A program made the translations under genes and the position numbers. This document shows positions 1 through 12,125 of a stretch of DNA of 54,817 nucleotides, piece after piece (position 1 is the first letter of the stretch; every line of letters begins with the position of its first letter). The stretch lies in assembly GCA_003427395.1 (NCBI GenBank), contig BFEA01000350.1:1423540-1478356 (forward strand). The letters are read 5' to 3'. The notes below the pieces were generated by a model. That model saw only the letters and a list, made by a program, of their open reading frames with translations, did no database searches and was not told the DNA's origin. The DNA is from Chara braunii (Eukaryota > Streptophyta > Charophyceae > Charales > Characeae).

Positions 1-270
1 AGCACCAAAGCACTAAGCACGGAGCACCAAGTAGCATGGACCGCTGATTCGCGAACCATGAAGCGCGCAGCACCATGCACCGAATCCACCACGAACCCAC
101 GATGCACCAAACATCGAATCCACGAAGTGGCGAGGACGAAGCACGACGCATGAAGCACAGTATCCACAATGCTTCACGGAAGCACCAAGCACGTACCACA
201 AAGCACCGAAGCACGGACCACGTACTGCGAAGCACCAAGGGGGAAGGCCCCCGCGGGAAGGGGTGGGGGG

Positions 271-304
<34 letters not shown>

Positions 305-530
305 CAGGCGGGACTCGTCGAGCGGGTGGGAGTAGGGCCCGGGCGTAGCGAGTAGGCGAAAGCAGGATCGTTGGCGCCGGAGTAGACTTGGAGTGGCCGT
401 AGGCGCGTCGAGTACCGGCCGCCCCAAGAAAACATCCCACAAAAAACGACGAAAAACAACCGAACCGAAAAACGAAAAGAATTTCAACCAAAAAAAAAAA
501 AAAAACGAAAAGAATTACGCAGCGCTGAGC
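1..530. repeat. Degenerate AAGCACCAA-type repeats and microsatellites
   Basis: No gene is supported here. Positions 1-240 hold a degenerate tandem motif around AAGCACCAAGCAC and CATGAAGC. A (GA)n run covers 274-300 and a 16-A run 490-505. Open frames in this stretch are built from the repeats and the GA run and look like shadows. Confidence 0.5.
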
Positions 531-560
531 TAAGGGAGGGACCCCACAGCCGCGGGGTAA

Positions 561-580
561 CATTTTGGAATTCCAAAATG
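561..580. repeat. 20-bp perfect palindrome in the MITE arm
   Basis: CATTTTGGAATTCCAAAATG reads the same on both strands. It lies 10 bp inside the left TIR. A partial counterpart, GGAATTCCAAAAA, lies at about 940-953 near the right TIR. Confidence 0.8.
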
Positions 581-684
581 TGGTCCGCGGAATCCCACAG
601 ACGTGCGCGGCGGTTTCTGGAAACGGAGGGGAAGTGTTTCCACTCCCCCCGCGGCCCGTTCGTACCCCCGGTCAACCAGGAATT

Positions 685-734
685 CCGTTGGCTACGGAAG
701 GGTAAGGGGGGGGCCACCCTTCCGTAGCCAACGG
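685..734. repeat. Hairpin, 19-bp perfect arms, 12-nt loop
   Basis: Arm 685-703 (CCGTTGGCTACGGAAGGGT) is the exact reverse complement of 716-734, with a G-rich loop between. It lies inside the MITE and would fold as DNA or RNA. Confidence 0.85.
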
Positions 735-994
735 AGAGCTGCGTGCAAGGAGGTGGCCGTACCTGTGAACCGCACCACCGGCACGGGGCTTTCAAAAATA
801 CCATCCCGAAAAAGGAAAGTTTCTCCTCTGTTTCCTTTTTGGGAAACCGGAATCCACGGACCCCCCTTGCAATGCGGACGCTGTGGGATCCCCTGCGGAT
901 GAGGCTGTCCGTTGGCGGCGGATGACATCCGCCACGCGTGGGAATTCCAAAAATCTTGCGCGCCGCTGTGGGGTCCCTCCCTAAGAGGTGGACC

Positions 995-1360
995 GAGGTC
1001 TGACCGGCGCGTTTCCGCCGGCGCTAATTTCGATGCGCTCGGACCAAACGCGATCCACCGGCAACGAGGGAACGTTCGGCTGAAAGTACTACCAGCATGA
1101 TAGTACTGCGGCAGGAGCGTCGTTCACTACCATCCGCGTTGACGGAGGTCGTAGCACAAGCTACGTTGGGCGAAGCTGCGAACACCCGAGTTCGGACCAG
1201 ACATCAAGAACACGAGCAAGATAGAGGAGAAGAAGGATAATTAAGATACCATATACAGGTGGAAGTCGAGACAAGAGAGAAAATATCCTCGATAAGGTTA
1301 GGGTTGACGCCAACAGACTCAACAGAGATAGGATTAGCAGATGCACAGTCGGAGTGGAAG
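995..1360 (+). other. LINE-1 5' leader
   Basis: This is the GC-rich start of the LINE, upstream of the first plausible ORF1 ATG (1361). LINE internal promoters normally lie in this part, but I see no specific motif. GCGCTAATTT at about 1020-1029 recurs near the start of LINE-2 (about 15303-15312). Confidence 0.5.
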
Positions 1361-3562
1361 ATGGCGACGCCAATGGCCGTAGGTGGGCGCTCTCCCCCGA
1401 CGGCACCAGAGCAGCCTTTAGATGAAGATGAGAGTAGGATCAGGTAACTCGCACGGTTATCCTATGATGAAGGGATTCTGTCAGGGTCAGTTGATCCGGA
1501 GGAAATGACAGTGGATGGAAGGGAACTGACCTTTAGGGTGAACGAACGGATAGATAAGACAAAGTTTAGTTGGCTCAAAGAGCACACAGTCACGGTGATA
1601 TTCAGGGAGGCAGCGCGCTTCCTTCCGAAGAAACTCAAAGATGATGTGGTGAGAGCATACGAAGATGAACGAACACAGGACGGAAGCTTTGAAGAAGGCT
1701 CGTTCAGACGGGGGAGGGTGAAGGTTGAGAGTCTGAATGTGGTTTCTTATACAGCGAAGAGTGCGGCAATAGCTACATGGTTGAAGAACAAGGGCCAAAA
1801 CGCGATCACACTGGGAAGTACAAGATACGTACTAGAGTTCAAGCCGTGGCTAACAAGGGCTCAGTTGAGAGAGCAGAGGAGAAGAGGAGAAGAGATGAGG
1901 AATCCACTTTTTGGGTCATAGCAGTATAAGTGCCCCTGGATACGATGTTTTATCTGGAAGCTCAGATCCAAAAGGCGATTGGTCCTGTAATTTTGGCACA
2001 CCCGTCTCAAACCGTCGCTAATTAACCTCAAATTTAATTTGGAACCAGCCGCGCAGGGGAATATGAAAGATAGGATTTCAGTGATAACCTTCGAAAGGGA
2101 CACATTAATAGTTAACTAGGCTTCCTCGGATACGCCAAGGTGCAGGAAGTGTAAGGCGTTCTTCCACTTTGAAGATCAGTGTCGTAGGAATCAGCAACAA
2201 GACCGCTCACAAGGTCCTCAACAATCCTCACCGGTTATTCGTGGAGGATATCAAGGTTCGTTGCGCCCCCGTCCGACTCAATCGAGAGACGAGCGGCGAA
2301 GGCCGGCAAGCCCCTCACTGAGTGGAATGGGCCAGAACCATTTCAATCCGGTTTTCTCCCCGGGACTACTCTCGGGACAAGGAGGACAAGCACAGGAGCG
2401 GACGATCCCAGGAGGGGAAAACGTCAACGGTCCCTCGACTTTTATGTCGTGGATATCTCAAGGCATGTCGGGGCTTACTGTGCCACTGGGCGGCTATGGA
2501 CTCCCACCAGGATTGTTTGGAAGTACGCAAAGGGGTGATCTCTTTGGAGGTTACAGTGTTCCAAATGTAGGAGGACATTTCATACCGACAACTGGGATGG
2601 GGGGATACCAATACGGAGATCAACCTATCTTCGAAAGGTGGCAACAAGAAGGCGGCATCAGACGAGGGCAGAACGAAAGGCAGGGAAGAGGAGAAGAGAA
2701 CAGGGGAAGGGCTTTCGGAAGCGGCAGCTTCCCCTCTGCAGGCAGGCAGGGGGCAGAGGGAGGAAGACATGAGGCAGAAGGAGAATTTCTTGATGACAGG
2801 AGACAGGGGAGCCGAACACCAGGCAAGCATAGAAGACTTAGCAGAGAAGAAAGTTTCGCCTCGAATTTGAGAACGGAGCACTCTGGCTCCTCGTCACACT
2901 CCGAGTCGTCTCAACCACAGAAGATAGCTACACCAGGGTCAAAAATAACCCGTAGAAGAGCGTCGGTGGCAGTGAACAGTAGACAACAGGACAACATCGA
3001 GTCACGAATATTGCCTCTCTTTTGCTCAATGGTCAGGGGAAACGTCTTCTTCATTGGGTGGACGAATCCAGATTTGACAACGAGTCTGCTGACACTCGGG
3101 TCTCCAGAGATCCCGATGCCGAAAGCGATTGCAACGCTGCTGAGGACGGCCATTAGAGACAAATTCCAGTTCAGGATGATACCGGAAGTACTGATGGACC
3201 ATCCAGACAATCGAAAGAAGGTTAAGTTCTTCGTTCCGTTACTGGATGTTCGGTTTGTAATCGGGCAACTGGAAATTCTGTAACAAGAGGGTCTTCGCCT
3301 CCTACCGGTAGCGTGGATAACGGAGAAGAGGAAGCAAGAACTACGGAAAATAAGAGTACCTCCCTTTCAGTCAGGAGAGTTCCTGGCAGAGGTGGAATCC
3401 AAGCTACCAAAGGAGAAGAAGCTCCTATCACCTTTCTTATAAACGTACTTAACCAACAGTTGGCTATCCGGTTCCGGAGGCAGCACACAGCATTCATCCA
3501 GTCCTCATCCAGCACATTTCATCCAACAGAATGGAGTGAGGGGTGCGAATGGGCTGAATTAA
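1361..3562 (+). pseudogene. LINE-1 ORF1, gag-like nucleic-acid-binding protein (decayed)
   Basis: ORF1 proteins of LINEs coat the element RNA. The reading begins MATPMAVGG and continues in one frame with YDEGI and WLKEH, which align with YDEGF and WLKER of the LINE-2 ORF1. A CCHC zinc knuckle (C-x2-C-x4-H-x4-C, from CRKCKAFFHFEDQC) is encoded at 2141-2182. After it comes a Gly/Arg/Ser/Gln-rich stretch, then a C-terminal block (about 3130-3283) containing FQFRMIP, similar to FPIRIVP in LINE-2. In-frame stops are at 1445-1447, 1919-1921, about 2119 and 3281-3283. The part from about 1897 to 2030 fits only in another frame (ESTFWVIAV), so there are frameshifts too. The frame closes with TAA at 3560-3562, overlapping the ORF2 ATG at 3549. 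Confidence 0.75.
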
Positions 3563-6500
3563 AATCTTCCCATGGAACGTTCGGGGGTTAGGGGACTTCG
3601 GAGGCCGACAAAAAAAGGAAAGGCTAAAGGCCTGGATACATCAGAAGGGGTCCCAGATTACATGCGTGAAAGAGATGGAGTTGAGCGAGGAGAAGGTGAA
3701 AGCGCTGGGTAATTGGTGGGATGGCCCACAACTGTGGTCGTCAGCACAAGGTTCAAGAGGGGGGGTGGGTATTCTGATCCACAGAGGATTAGACACCACC
3801 GTCCTAGACTTTTATGCGAATTTGTGGGGGAGGTGGGCTTGGATCAAATTGTTAATTGACAATGAGGACTGGGTAATAGCTACTGTGTACGCACCAACAG
3901 ATCAGAAAGAGAGGAGGATCTTCTGTGAAGAGCTAAGTTATGTGCTACCAGATTGCAAAAGAATGATAGTGGTGGGAGATTGGAATCTGACACTGGATGA
4001 TGCGAAGAGTAATCAACAAGCCTCCCCAGACAAGGAAGCACTGTTGGGCATAATGTCAGAACTCGATCTAATATACCCTTATAGGCTAGGCTACCCGGAT
4101 AAGCAAGGGCTTACATGGTACTCCAACCCTCGCCCAGAGATAGGGGTAATTAGTAGAAAATTAGACTACTTCCTGATCTCAGCGGCACTATGGGAGTCGG
4201 TGCAGTCCATCGGTGTTGATACCCGAACCTTCTCAGACCATAAACCGATAAGCCTGAGCATTATAACAGGTCCGATGAGTAGGGGGAAGGGATACTTCAG
4301 GTTTAATATCCAGAACCTGGAGGACCCGGGTCTGAGGAAGTGGATGGAGGGATTTTGGAAGGAATGGAAGACTGCAAAAGACTTGTATGGTTCATTAACG
4401 GAATGGTGGGATGCGGGTTCATCAATGTTCTCGAACCTGTTGAACGTTTATTCTCGGATCCTGACTTTCGACAGGAAGAAACAGGAAAGAGAGGTTATAA
4501 AGAGGATTGAGTACGCAGAGAGAAGAATGGAGCAGCACCCTGTTTCAAGGGTGGTGTGGGGAAGAGAGCGAGCAAGACTGATGAAGGACTGGAACGAGAT
4601 ACAAGTGAGGAAGTCGAAAGTCTGGGCGGACCGTTTAAGAGTGAAAGGGGTAACAATTTATGATCGAATGACTAAAGAGTCATTCCAAAAACTGCTACCA
4701 AGCCGTTCCTCAGTTCCAATGTCGGAACTTCAACATCCGTTTGGCGGAAATGTAACAACAGTCAAAGAAGTGACAGAGCTGTGTAACTACGCAGCGATCT
4801 ACTACCGATATATATTAACTTCTCGAACACAGGGCGCAGATGTTGTAGCTAATCTTGACGACGGTAATAATCATTGGGACAATACGGTCATTGGCCTGTC
4901 ACAACAGGGACGACTCAATCTGGATAAGCTAATAACAGAGGAAGAGGCCTTGGGAGCTTTAAAGGCCATGGCCAAAGGAAAAGCACCAGTCTGCGACGGT
5001 CTGCCCGTTGAACTTTATTTGGAGTTGTGGCAGGTAATTGGAGGGAATTTGGTGGAGATCTATAGCAATGTGTTGACTGGGGACAGACTATCCAAGAACA
5101 TGTGCAGGGGTATTATTTCAGTCCTGTACAAAAAGGGCGACCGAACGGAGATCAGGAACTGGAGACCGGTGTCCCTCCTAAACGCGTCATACAAGATCTT
5201 TGCCAAGATATTAGCGAGAAGACTCGGTCACTTTCTTCCAGAAATAGTGAAGTTGGATCAAGCAGCTTTTGTCAGAGGAAGATCGATTTTCGACAACATT
5301 GTCACGGCAATAGAGACACTGGAAACGGTACAAAGGGAGGACATGAATTTCTCGGTACTCTTACTGGACTTGGAGAAAGCGTATGACCGGGTAAACTGGT
5401 CATACGTTCTGACAACGCTGAGACATATGAGGTTCGGGGAGAACTTCACAAAATGGGCCAAGATGTTGTATGTTTTCTTTAAAGCATCGGTCCTAATCAA
5501 CGGAATGCTCTCAGAGGAATTTTCGCTGACAAGGTCACTAAGACAGGGTTGTCCGTTAGCCCCGCTGTTATTCGCGCTTCGAAGTGGTTCTGGACAACAT
5601 GAGGGAACATCCTCAGATAAAGAGGATGCCAGTGGGAGTGACAGAATATAAAGTGAACGCCATTGCCGATGACCTGTTTGCCGTCTCAGATAACACGGTT
5701 CGGTCTATGATAGCATTAAAAGAATGCTTGGATGAGTACTCAGAGTTGTCTGAGGCGGCGATCAACTGACATAAATCGGTATACATGTTGCCTGATCAAC
5801 ACGAAACGGCGGTAGAATGGGGTATGCGGAGGATAGAACAGAACGGCTCGGAACGTTTCTTGGGAGTCAAGATTTCGTTAATCGACTGTGTGGCTGCACA
5901 AGATGACCTGCTGCTCCATAAATCATTACACAGGCTAGTCACGTGGGGAAAGGCACCCCACCTGTCACTCTTTGGAAGAGCTGTAGTACTCAACGACGCA
6001 CCGTTTACACTCCTCTGGTTCGTGGGAGCGGTGAGGAAGATTGGTAACTGCACTTATAAACTCATCAGGAAAAGGGCCGTAAAATTTATATGGAAACCAT
6101 ATGCGGGAGAGCAAGACTCATTCATTTCGAAGGTAGCATGGGAGATGCTCTGTGTTCCAAGAGAGGAAGGAGGTTTGGGAATCGTCGACCCTTGCCAGCA
6201 GAACGAGGCGATGTTGATCAAGTGGATCATACGTGCTTGCCTAGAAGACCCGGTACTGCACTGGGTTTACCTAGCGGAAGAAACGCTGGCTAAAGAATGT
6301 AACCTTCCTCGCACAGAGGATGTGTGGACCTGTCTGCTGCTCCACTCCTACCAGCGAAGGACAGTGAAGTCCCCTTTTTGGGCAGCCATCATCGATGTAT
6401 GGAGGAAGCTAAGGCCGAATAACTGGACCCCACCGTCAGCGAAAGTGGAAGTTCTGGCACAGCCTCTATTCGAGAACCTAATGATACAGACAAAGGAAGG

Positions 6501-7764
6501 GACATGGCTGAAGGCAGACAGTCAACCTCGTAGCTTTGGCAGAGCCTGGATTGAGAGGGGGTGTTGAGAGTGAGAGATCTATGGGATGGGTTCACCGAGA
6601 ACTGGAAGCAACCATCTGAGATGAAAGAAAAATTGGGACAACTGCGGGACGTGGAAGAAAGAAGGCAAATAATAATAGATGTCATTCATGAAGAGTGGAA
6701 GGTCATTCTTGACCCAGCCACGACAGACCTACCGGGAACGTGGTACATACAACAGACTCGGGAGGGGAGCGAGCTGTGGGAACTCCAGATCATTCAACCG
6801 GATGGGAAACGACTGTTCCAGAAATTGAACTATGCACCATCAGGGAAGCTAGTGCCTTTAGTTGGAGATGACCAACCCAGGTTGAACTCTCCTCTATCAC
6901 AAATCAGAGTGGTAAAAAAGGAATGGGTGAGAGATGGTCAGACGTTGGCGGTAGTGGCGAATGGGAAACCAGTGTCGCTACTGAGACTAGACCCAAAGAT
7001 GTGGGAATGGAGGGCATTGGGTAAGAAAGGTGAAAATGTTAGTTTATTTAACTACACTCAGCGGATAGGGTATAGGAGCCAGATACCTTTAAAGCACCCG
7101 GAAGTAGTAGCGAGATCAAGGTGGGCACAACTCCTACCTATCGAGCAAGAGGAGATCGGGAAAGCACTGAGAAAATGCTGGGAACAACTAAAGTTGATCT
7201 CTAATCAACGACTTGCATCGATCCTGTGGTAAGTGTTATTGGTAGCCACACCTTCGGCAGTGTGGTTGACAGAAAGGGGTAGGAAGGTGGATTTGAAGTG
7301 TTGTAGGTGTGAGTGGGCGTTTGAATCCACAGTGCATCTGTGGTGGGACTGCCCCGCCTCGGCAAGAATCTGGAAGTGGTGGTTGAAACAGTGGGATAAA
7401 TGCACAGGGGGGGAGTTCACCTGGACAAAGGAGTGATGCTTGTGGTGTACACGAAGGGCAGAACATCACAGATGGCTTGAGGTATATGGCACAGAGTGCG
7501 GGAGCGGTGGGCCTCGCGATGCTTTGCCAAGAAAGAAATGAGAGATTGTTCAAGAGCAAAGAGTGGACAAACAGACAGATTCGATCAACTTTCAAACAGA
7601 TGCTGAGGCGAACAATTCTGGTAGACTGGAGGAGGAAAGTGGGAAATACAGAGGAGCGAGAATCAGGGTTGAGCTGGTTCAAGAAAACGTGGTGCAAAAG
7701 GGGACAGTTTAGGAAAATAGAAGACAGGAAACTAGTCCTGGACCAATGGTTATTCTCAAACTAA
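3549..7764 (+). pseudogene. LINE-1 ORF2: AP-type endonuclease + reverse transcriptase + zinc finger (decayed)
   Basis: ORF2 nicks the target and copies the RNA. The N-terminal endonuclease (3564-4260) shows WNVRGLGD, GGVGILIHRG, VYAPT, GDWNLTLD and the SDHKP catalytic end. The reverse transcriptase (about 5090-5760) shows YKKGD, NWRPVSLLN, LLLDLEKAYDRVNW, SLRQGCPLAPLLF and the active-site ADD of IADDLF. A finger CCRC-x8-H-x4-C lies at about 7300-7350, followed by a QERNERLFK tail typical of plant LINEs. No RNase H is seen. Lesions: TGA at codon 3 (3555-3557), a frameshift near 5580, TGA at 5767-5769 where LINE-2 has Trp, a frameshift near 6560, TAA at 7230-7232, and TGA/frameshift near 7435. 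It starts inside the end of ORF1. Confidence 0.88.
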
Positions 7765-8240
7765 GTAAGGTTGGGTTAGTAGGCTTGATTAGAAGGAGTG
7801 ACCTGAACACTCGGTCAAGGATTTTTATGGGAAGACCGCAGGAGACAGGCGGAGGGAAGGTAAGAGGAGGGAGTGTTAATAGGAGTTCCGTTGCCTTAGA
7901 CGGTTTTTAGGTGTCAGAATCGATAAGAGTAGATGACAAGTAGAGGGTAGCTCTTTGACTCATGAATTTTAGCATTTTTGGCTTTGAAAGCCCTGGAGGC
8001 AAAGTTATTTCTTTTCCTTTTTTGCTCAGAGAGGAATTCCAAGGCAGAGGTCCCAGGGACCAGAAATGCTCTTCATCTAAAATATTCCCTCTGGAGTCTA
8101 AGCAAAGCTGGCTGATGCTGTCAGTACTGTTCGTTGGTTCACCCGGGTTGAATTGTGAGGTCCCCAGCCTCATTGATTTTGTTGAGCTATAATAAAGCCC
8201 TTTGGGCCTTTTTTTTCAAAAAAAAAAAAAAAAAAAAAAA
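7765..8240 (+). other. LINE-1 3' UTR, conserved tail motif and poly-A
   Basis: Non-coding. GGGTTGAATTGTGAGGTCCC at 8145-8164 is repeated exactly in the 3' UTR of LINE-2 (22990-23009), with one more matching base on each side. LINE reverse transcriptases often recognise the 3' end of their RNA, so this could be a recognition element (inference). AATAAA is at 8191-8196 and poly-A at 8218-8240. Confidence 0.75.
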
Positions 8241-8242
8241 AA

Positions 8243-8270
8243 GAGGTGGACCCCACAGGTTTGCGGCAAA
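8243..8270. repeat. Harbinger left terminal inverted repeat
   Basis: Twenty-eight bp match the reverse complement of 15191-15218 with a single mismatch (position 23 of the repeat, G versus A). The outer 10 bp are duplicated at 985-994 by the LINE-1 insertion. Confidence 0.9.
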
Positions 8271-8696
8271 CTCTTGGAAAAGCTGACCGGTTTCCAGAAA
8301 ATGGCCGTCGAGCAATACGGCCATTTTCCAGATGAGACCCCATCGCATCCGTTCGTTGTGGCGCCACCGAAGGGATCGCTTTCCGTTTCAGGAATGTTTC
8401 TTTTTTTGTGAATGCAACACTCCGTTCATTGGACCCTGGTTTTGACCCGGACATGCGCGGGCGACAAGCCCTGAGCGGCGTAGAGCGACGACGGTGTCGC
8501 CCGATACCGGGTCTAGTGGGCCAGTCCGTACCAACAGACATTCAAATTTTTTTTAAACTTCGAATTCTGAATTCGGCACCTCACCTGTTTCGTCCCGCGG
8601 TACGGCGTCCTCTCCTGTGTCACCCCTGTGTCCATCTTCACGCGCTCTGTGTGCGTATCGAAGCGACTACTTCTGTCGCCGACGTCATTCCTCTCC

Positions 8697-10074
8697 ATGG
8701 ATCCCCCTTCTGTCCGCCATATTGACGATGAGTGGGAAGATTGCTTGGTTGTGATGACGCTCCTCGTCGTGCGATTCCTGCAAGAGAGGAATGTTGCCGC
8801 CATGGCGGTGTTGCAAGCAGCAGCCGTATTGCCTATGAGCATACCAGGTGTGGGTGACAACATCGCCCTCATAGCAGGAGGTTTGTTGCACAACCATATC
8901 ATGCAGTGCGCGACATTGAAGACGATCCATCAAACGACGGAAAGGAGACGTGCGTTATGGGTGTTGGAACGGAACAAAGGTGTGTGGTCGGATCTGCAAA
9001 AGGAGGGGGAAAAGTATGACAAAGTTTTCAGGAGGTTCTGTCGTCTTCCACGTGCATTGTTCCTCGAAATCCGTGATCGCATAAGACCACACATCCAAAG
9101 GCAGGACACGAACTGGAGGCGTCTATTGCCAGCAGCGTTGAAGTTTGCGTGTGCACTGGGTCGGTGGGCTATGGGGACGTACTACAGGCAGTACGGGCAC
9201 TCACTTGGTGTGGGTTTGGCGAGTGCGTAGCGAAGCAATATCGACGTCGCGGAGACACTCATCAAGGAATACGGTCACGTCATCGGCTGGCCTGAAGGTA
9301 GACGGTTGCAAAAAACCCTTGACGATTTCGAGCGGAAAGGGTTTTCGGGGTGTGTGGGTGCCATCGACTGCACCCATCTCTACATAGAGAAGCCGAAGGG
9401 TGCGAGAGCTAAGTGTTTCTACGAAAGGACAGGTGGCACTCCATCGTCGCTCAGGTGTGTTGTGATCACGAGGGTAGAATCTTGAACGTGTTTGTGGGCT
9501 GTCCTAGCGATGTGCACGACGCTCGTGTGTTGCGCCTGTCGCCCATGTACAACGACGTGCAAGAAGGGAGGGGGGTGTTCCACAGCGGGGCGTGTGCATT
9601 GCGCAACGGCGGCGAGGTCGGGTACTACCTTTTGGGTGATGCGGGGTATCCTCTAGTGCCATGGATCATGACCCCGGTTGGAGGTGGCGAGAGGACGACA
9701 CTCCAACGGCAGTATGATGAGTTTCACACTGCAGCGCGCTCTATCATCGAGCGATGCTTCGAGAGATTGAAAGGAGTGTGGCGCAACTTCATCAGGCGTC
9801 ACGTCTGCAACCTGAAGATCCAACCAAATAATTCATGGCCGTTTGTATCCTGCATAACCTCATGATCGATGCACATGTCGTCATCGATCCTATGTTGCTG
9901 ACTACGGAATCTGATAGTGAGGAGGAGAACGATGGTGTCGGGCGAGCTAGGCGGCGGCGGAGACAACGACGCATCAACGAGACGAGGTGCACAACCGCGA
10001 GGAAGGATGGGGGTGAGATGATACGTCGCTCGCTCACACCACCGATGCCAACAAAGCAATCAGGGATAGATTGA
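8697..10074 (+). pseudogene. PIF/Harbinger DDE transposase (decayed)
   Basis: The enzyme would cut the element at its TIRs. The start is ATG 8697 in good context (MDPPSVRHIDDE). An N-terminal helical part (FRRFCRLPRALFLEIRD) is followed by the DDE nuclease. The first Asp is at 9366-9368 in GAIDCTHLYI, the second at 9638-9640 in LLGDAGYPL, and Glu at 9749-9751 in SIIERCFERLKG. The C-terminal part (CILHNLMIDAHV then an acidic and Arg-rich tail) ends at TGA 10072-10074. Lesions are TAG at 9228-9230, a frameshift near 9425 between the first Asp and the rest, and another near 9825. The catalytic triad is still recognisable, but no full-length product is possible. It may include introns I cannot place, although the frame changes fall inside conserved blocks. 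Confidence 0.88.
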
Positions 10075-10198
10075 TTGCTCATGTACACCACCATGCAAGA
10101 GTGCATGGTGCTCCGTCAGCCAATCCGTGGAGTGTTTGATGTCGTGACTTGCTTTGTAGATCAACGACGTTTCGATAAAGGGTTTATGATATAGTATC

Positions 10199-10201
10199 AG
10201 A

Positions 10202-10237
<36 letters not shown>

Positions 10238-10366
10238 ATCTATTTGTCTATCTATCTATCCCCATATATATATATGTGAAACTCCGACGAAACAGTTTGT
10301 CACAGCCCCTCGTTTGTTATCTTCTTCTCCCTCTCTGCCTAGGGTTTACTGGGCAGTTCTGTTTGA

Positions 10367-10404
<38 letters not shown>

Positions 10405-10488
10405 TCAGCTGTGCGTAAGGTTGTATCATTTTCATGGATGAGTACACGTGCTCTTGCAATTGAATACCCCAACCCTCAAACACCATTC

Positions 10489-10550
<62 letters not shown>

Positions 10551-10573
10551 CGTGCGTGCGTGTGTGTGGGTGG
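10199..10573. repeat. Microsatellite cluster (CT)n(AC)n, (TA)n, (CA)n(GT)n
   Basis: (CT)n-(AC)n covers about 10203-10238, (TA)n about 10370-10401, and a (CA)n-(GT)n block about 10488-10570. The CA/GT block is a self-complementary inverted tract. All lie in the non-coding middle of the Harbinger element, and open frames across them are artefacts. Confidence 0.85.
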
Positions 10574-11584
10574 GTGTGTGTTATACGACGTCCCACCCGA
10601 TTTTCCATAACTGAGACTGTTTACAAAGACAAAAGTTGCGATCGCAACAGTCATATACTTCTTTGCTCAATTGATTGTCAACTTTGATCTCGTAGCAGAA
10701 CAACCATGCCGGATCATGTACAACAACAATAAAAGTGCAAACTTCATGACAAGAACAGTGCGCAACCGTCATATGGAACGTGTTTTTAACCCCAGATTGC
10801 AATACAAGCGTATGAACCTTTTGTTTTGACACCGGATTGCCATACAACCATTACCATCCGAATACACACATATAACAAAAACGTGATCGGAACCTCGTTT
10901 GCAACCATATAAAAGAAACAGAAAAGGAAAAAAATAAATACATAAAAAAAAAAATTGCAAAAAAGAAAACAAGTGCACATGATTGACACATGATTGACAC
11001 AAAAAAGAAGAACGTATTGCAAACAAGTGCACATGATTGACACAAAAGGATGTTGCCTAAGAATCACATCACGACGAAGAGAGAGTGGAAGTTGTAGAGC
11101 GCAAAGTGCAAAAAAACAAATGACACTGATGGCATCCTCTGAAAACTCCTATTTAACAACGAAACCTTTAGTTCGCACTAGTACTTGATTGCGTGATCAG
11201 ACCGCATACAACATGGACATACGTACTAACATTACGATCACGCAGTCTATCGTCTATCGTGTCCATCGTCCATCGATTTGTCATGCATCCACGCAACTAC
11301 CATGGCAACCAACCTTCGCTATGAGGGGGGAAACCCCAAACACGGTACCAAACCATAATTGACAGGCAAAGGCAAATCCACAAAGAAGTGGGAAAACGAC
11401 CATGACTCAAACCCTCCACGAATCGTTCCGCAGCAAAGGATGAAAAACGCAAAGACATAGCGAAACCAAAGCGAAGCTTGCGATTAGCCCACTGCGAATG
11501 CATTTCTCGGCCTGAGCGCTATGCTTCCCCACAGACGGGCGACACAAACAACCACGTACGAATCGCCGCAACACCATTGTGTAC
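10574..11584. other. Non-coding interior of the Harbinger element
   Basis: I see no gene. An imperfect short repeat, GTGCACATGATTGACACA, occurs near 10972-10990 and 11027-11044 in an A-rich stretch. The rest is unremarkable. Confidence 0.4.
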
Positions 11585-11585
11585 A

Positions 11586-11651
<66 letters not shown>
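11585..11651. repeat. (CT)n microsatellite
   Basis: A nearly pure CT run with a few TTT interruptions. It lies just beyond the 3' end of the small minus-strand ORF at 11666-12130. Confidence 0.9.
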
Positions 11652-11653
<2 letters not shown>

Positions 11654-11665
11654 ATATTCGACCAA

Positions 11666-12125
11666 TCAGAACTTACGAACGCGTAGATCATCCTGTGGAT
11701 CCCATGACTGCACTGCTCCATGCAGGCAGCCCCTCCCCTCCAATGGCGGATCGAGGAACGTCTTATGGAAAGGCGTGTCTTCATAAGCGAAGGATTGGTC
11801 GTTCGCTATGTAGGAGACTAGATAGCGGATTGTGTCTCCCACGACATCCACCTGAGCCCCTTCCCACTTGTCTGGGATGATGGGATGCTTTTTCGTTGCA
11901 TATAGCAACACCTCGTACAGGCCACCTTCCGCGTTGAAACCGAAACCCGCGACGATCTTCATAGTCGCGATGCCACTGACGTCAACCTCGTAGAATCGAA
12001 CGCTTTCTCCTTTAATGGCGTCGCAAAAAGGCATGTCACGACCATGCCTTCGACCTCGCCAGGATCGCCGCTCCACGATCTGCACTCTCCGACCGCACAC
12101 AACTTCCGACACGACGGTAACGTCT

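Larger units (their letters stand above)
534..981. mobile_element. PIF/Harbinger-type MITE, 448 bp, foldback
   Basis: Perfect 17-bp terminal inverted repeats, GGGAGGGACCCCACAGC at 534-550 and its reverse complement at 965-981, are flanked by TAA at 531-533 and 982-984. A 3-bp TWA target duplication is the known signature of PIF/Harbinger elements. Partial inverted similarity continues inside the TIRs around TTTTGGAATTCC. The interior has no coding capacity but several foldbacks: a 20-bp palindrome at 561-580, a 19-bp perfect hairpin at 685-703/716-734, and a near-perfect one at 805-818/831-843. GGACCCCACAG in the TIR is shared with the larger Harbinger element next door, so the two may be related and could have been mobilised by the same transposase family (inference). 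Confidence 0.85.
995..8240 (+). mobile_element. LINE-1: full-length-like non-LTR retrotransposon
   Basis: The element is bounded by AAGAGGTGGACC at 983-994 and 8241-8252, a target duplication of 10-12 bp (its A residues merge with the tail). It ends in a poly-A run (8218-8240) after an AATAAA at 8191-8196. It has a 5' leader, ORF1 with a zinc knuckle, and ORF2 with endonuclease, reverse transcriptase and a C-terminal finger, which is the layout of plant L1-clade LINEs. Both ORFs carry several stops and frameshifts, so it is dead. It sits inside the left TIR of the Harbinger element and is therefore younger than that insertion. Confidence 0.9.

Noticed and set aside
10276-10687. Frames with Thr-His, Ile-Tyr and Cys-Val repeats
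   Set aside because: Translations of (CA)n, (TA)n and (GT)n microsatellites.
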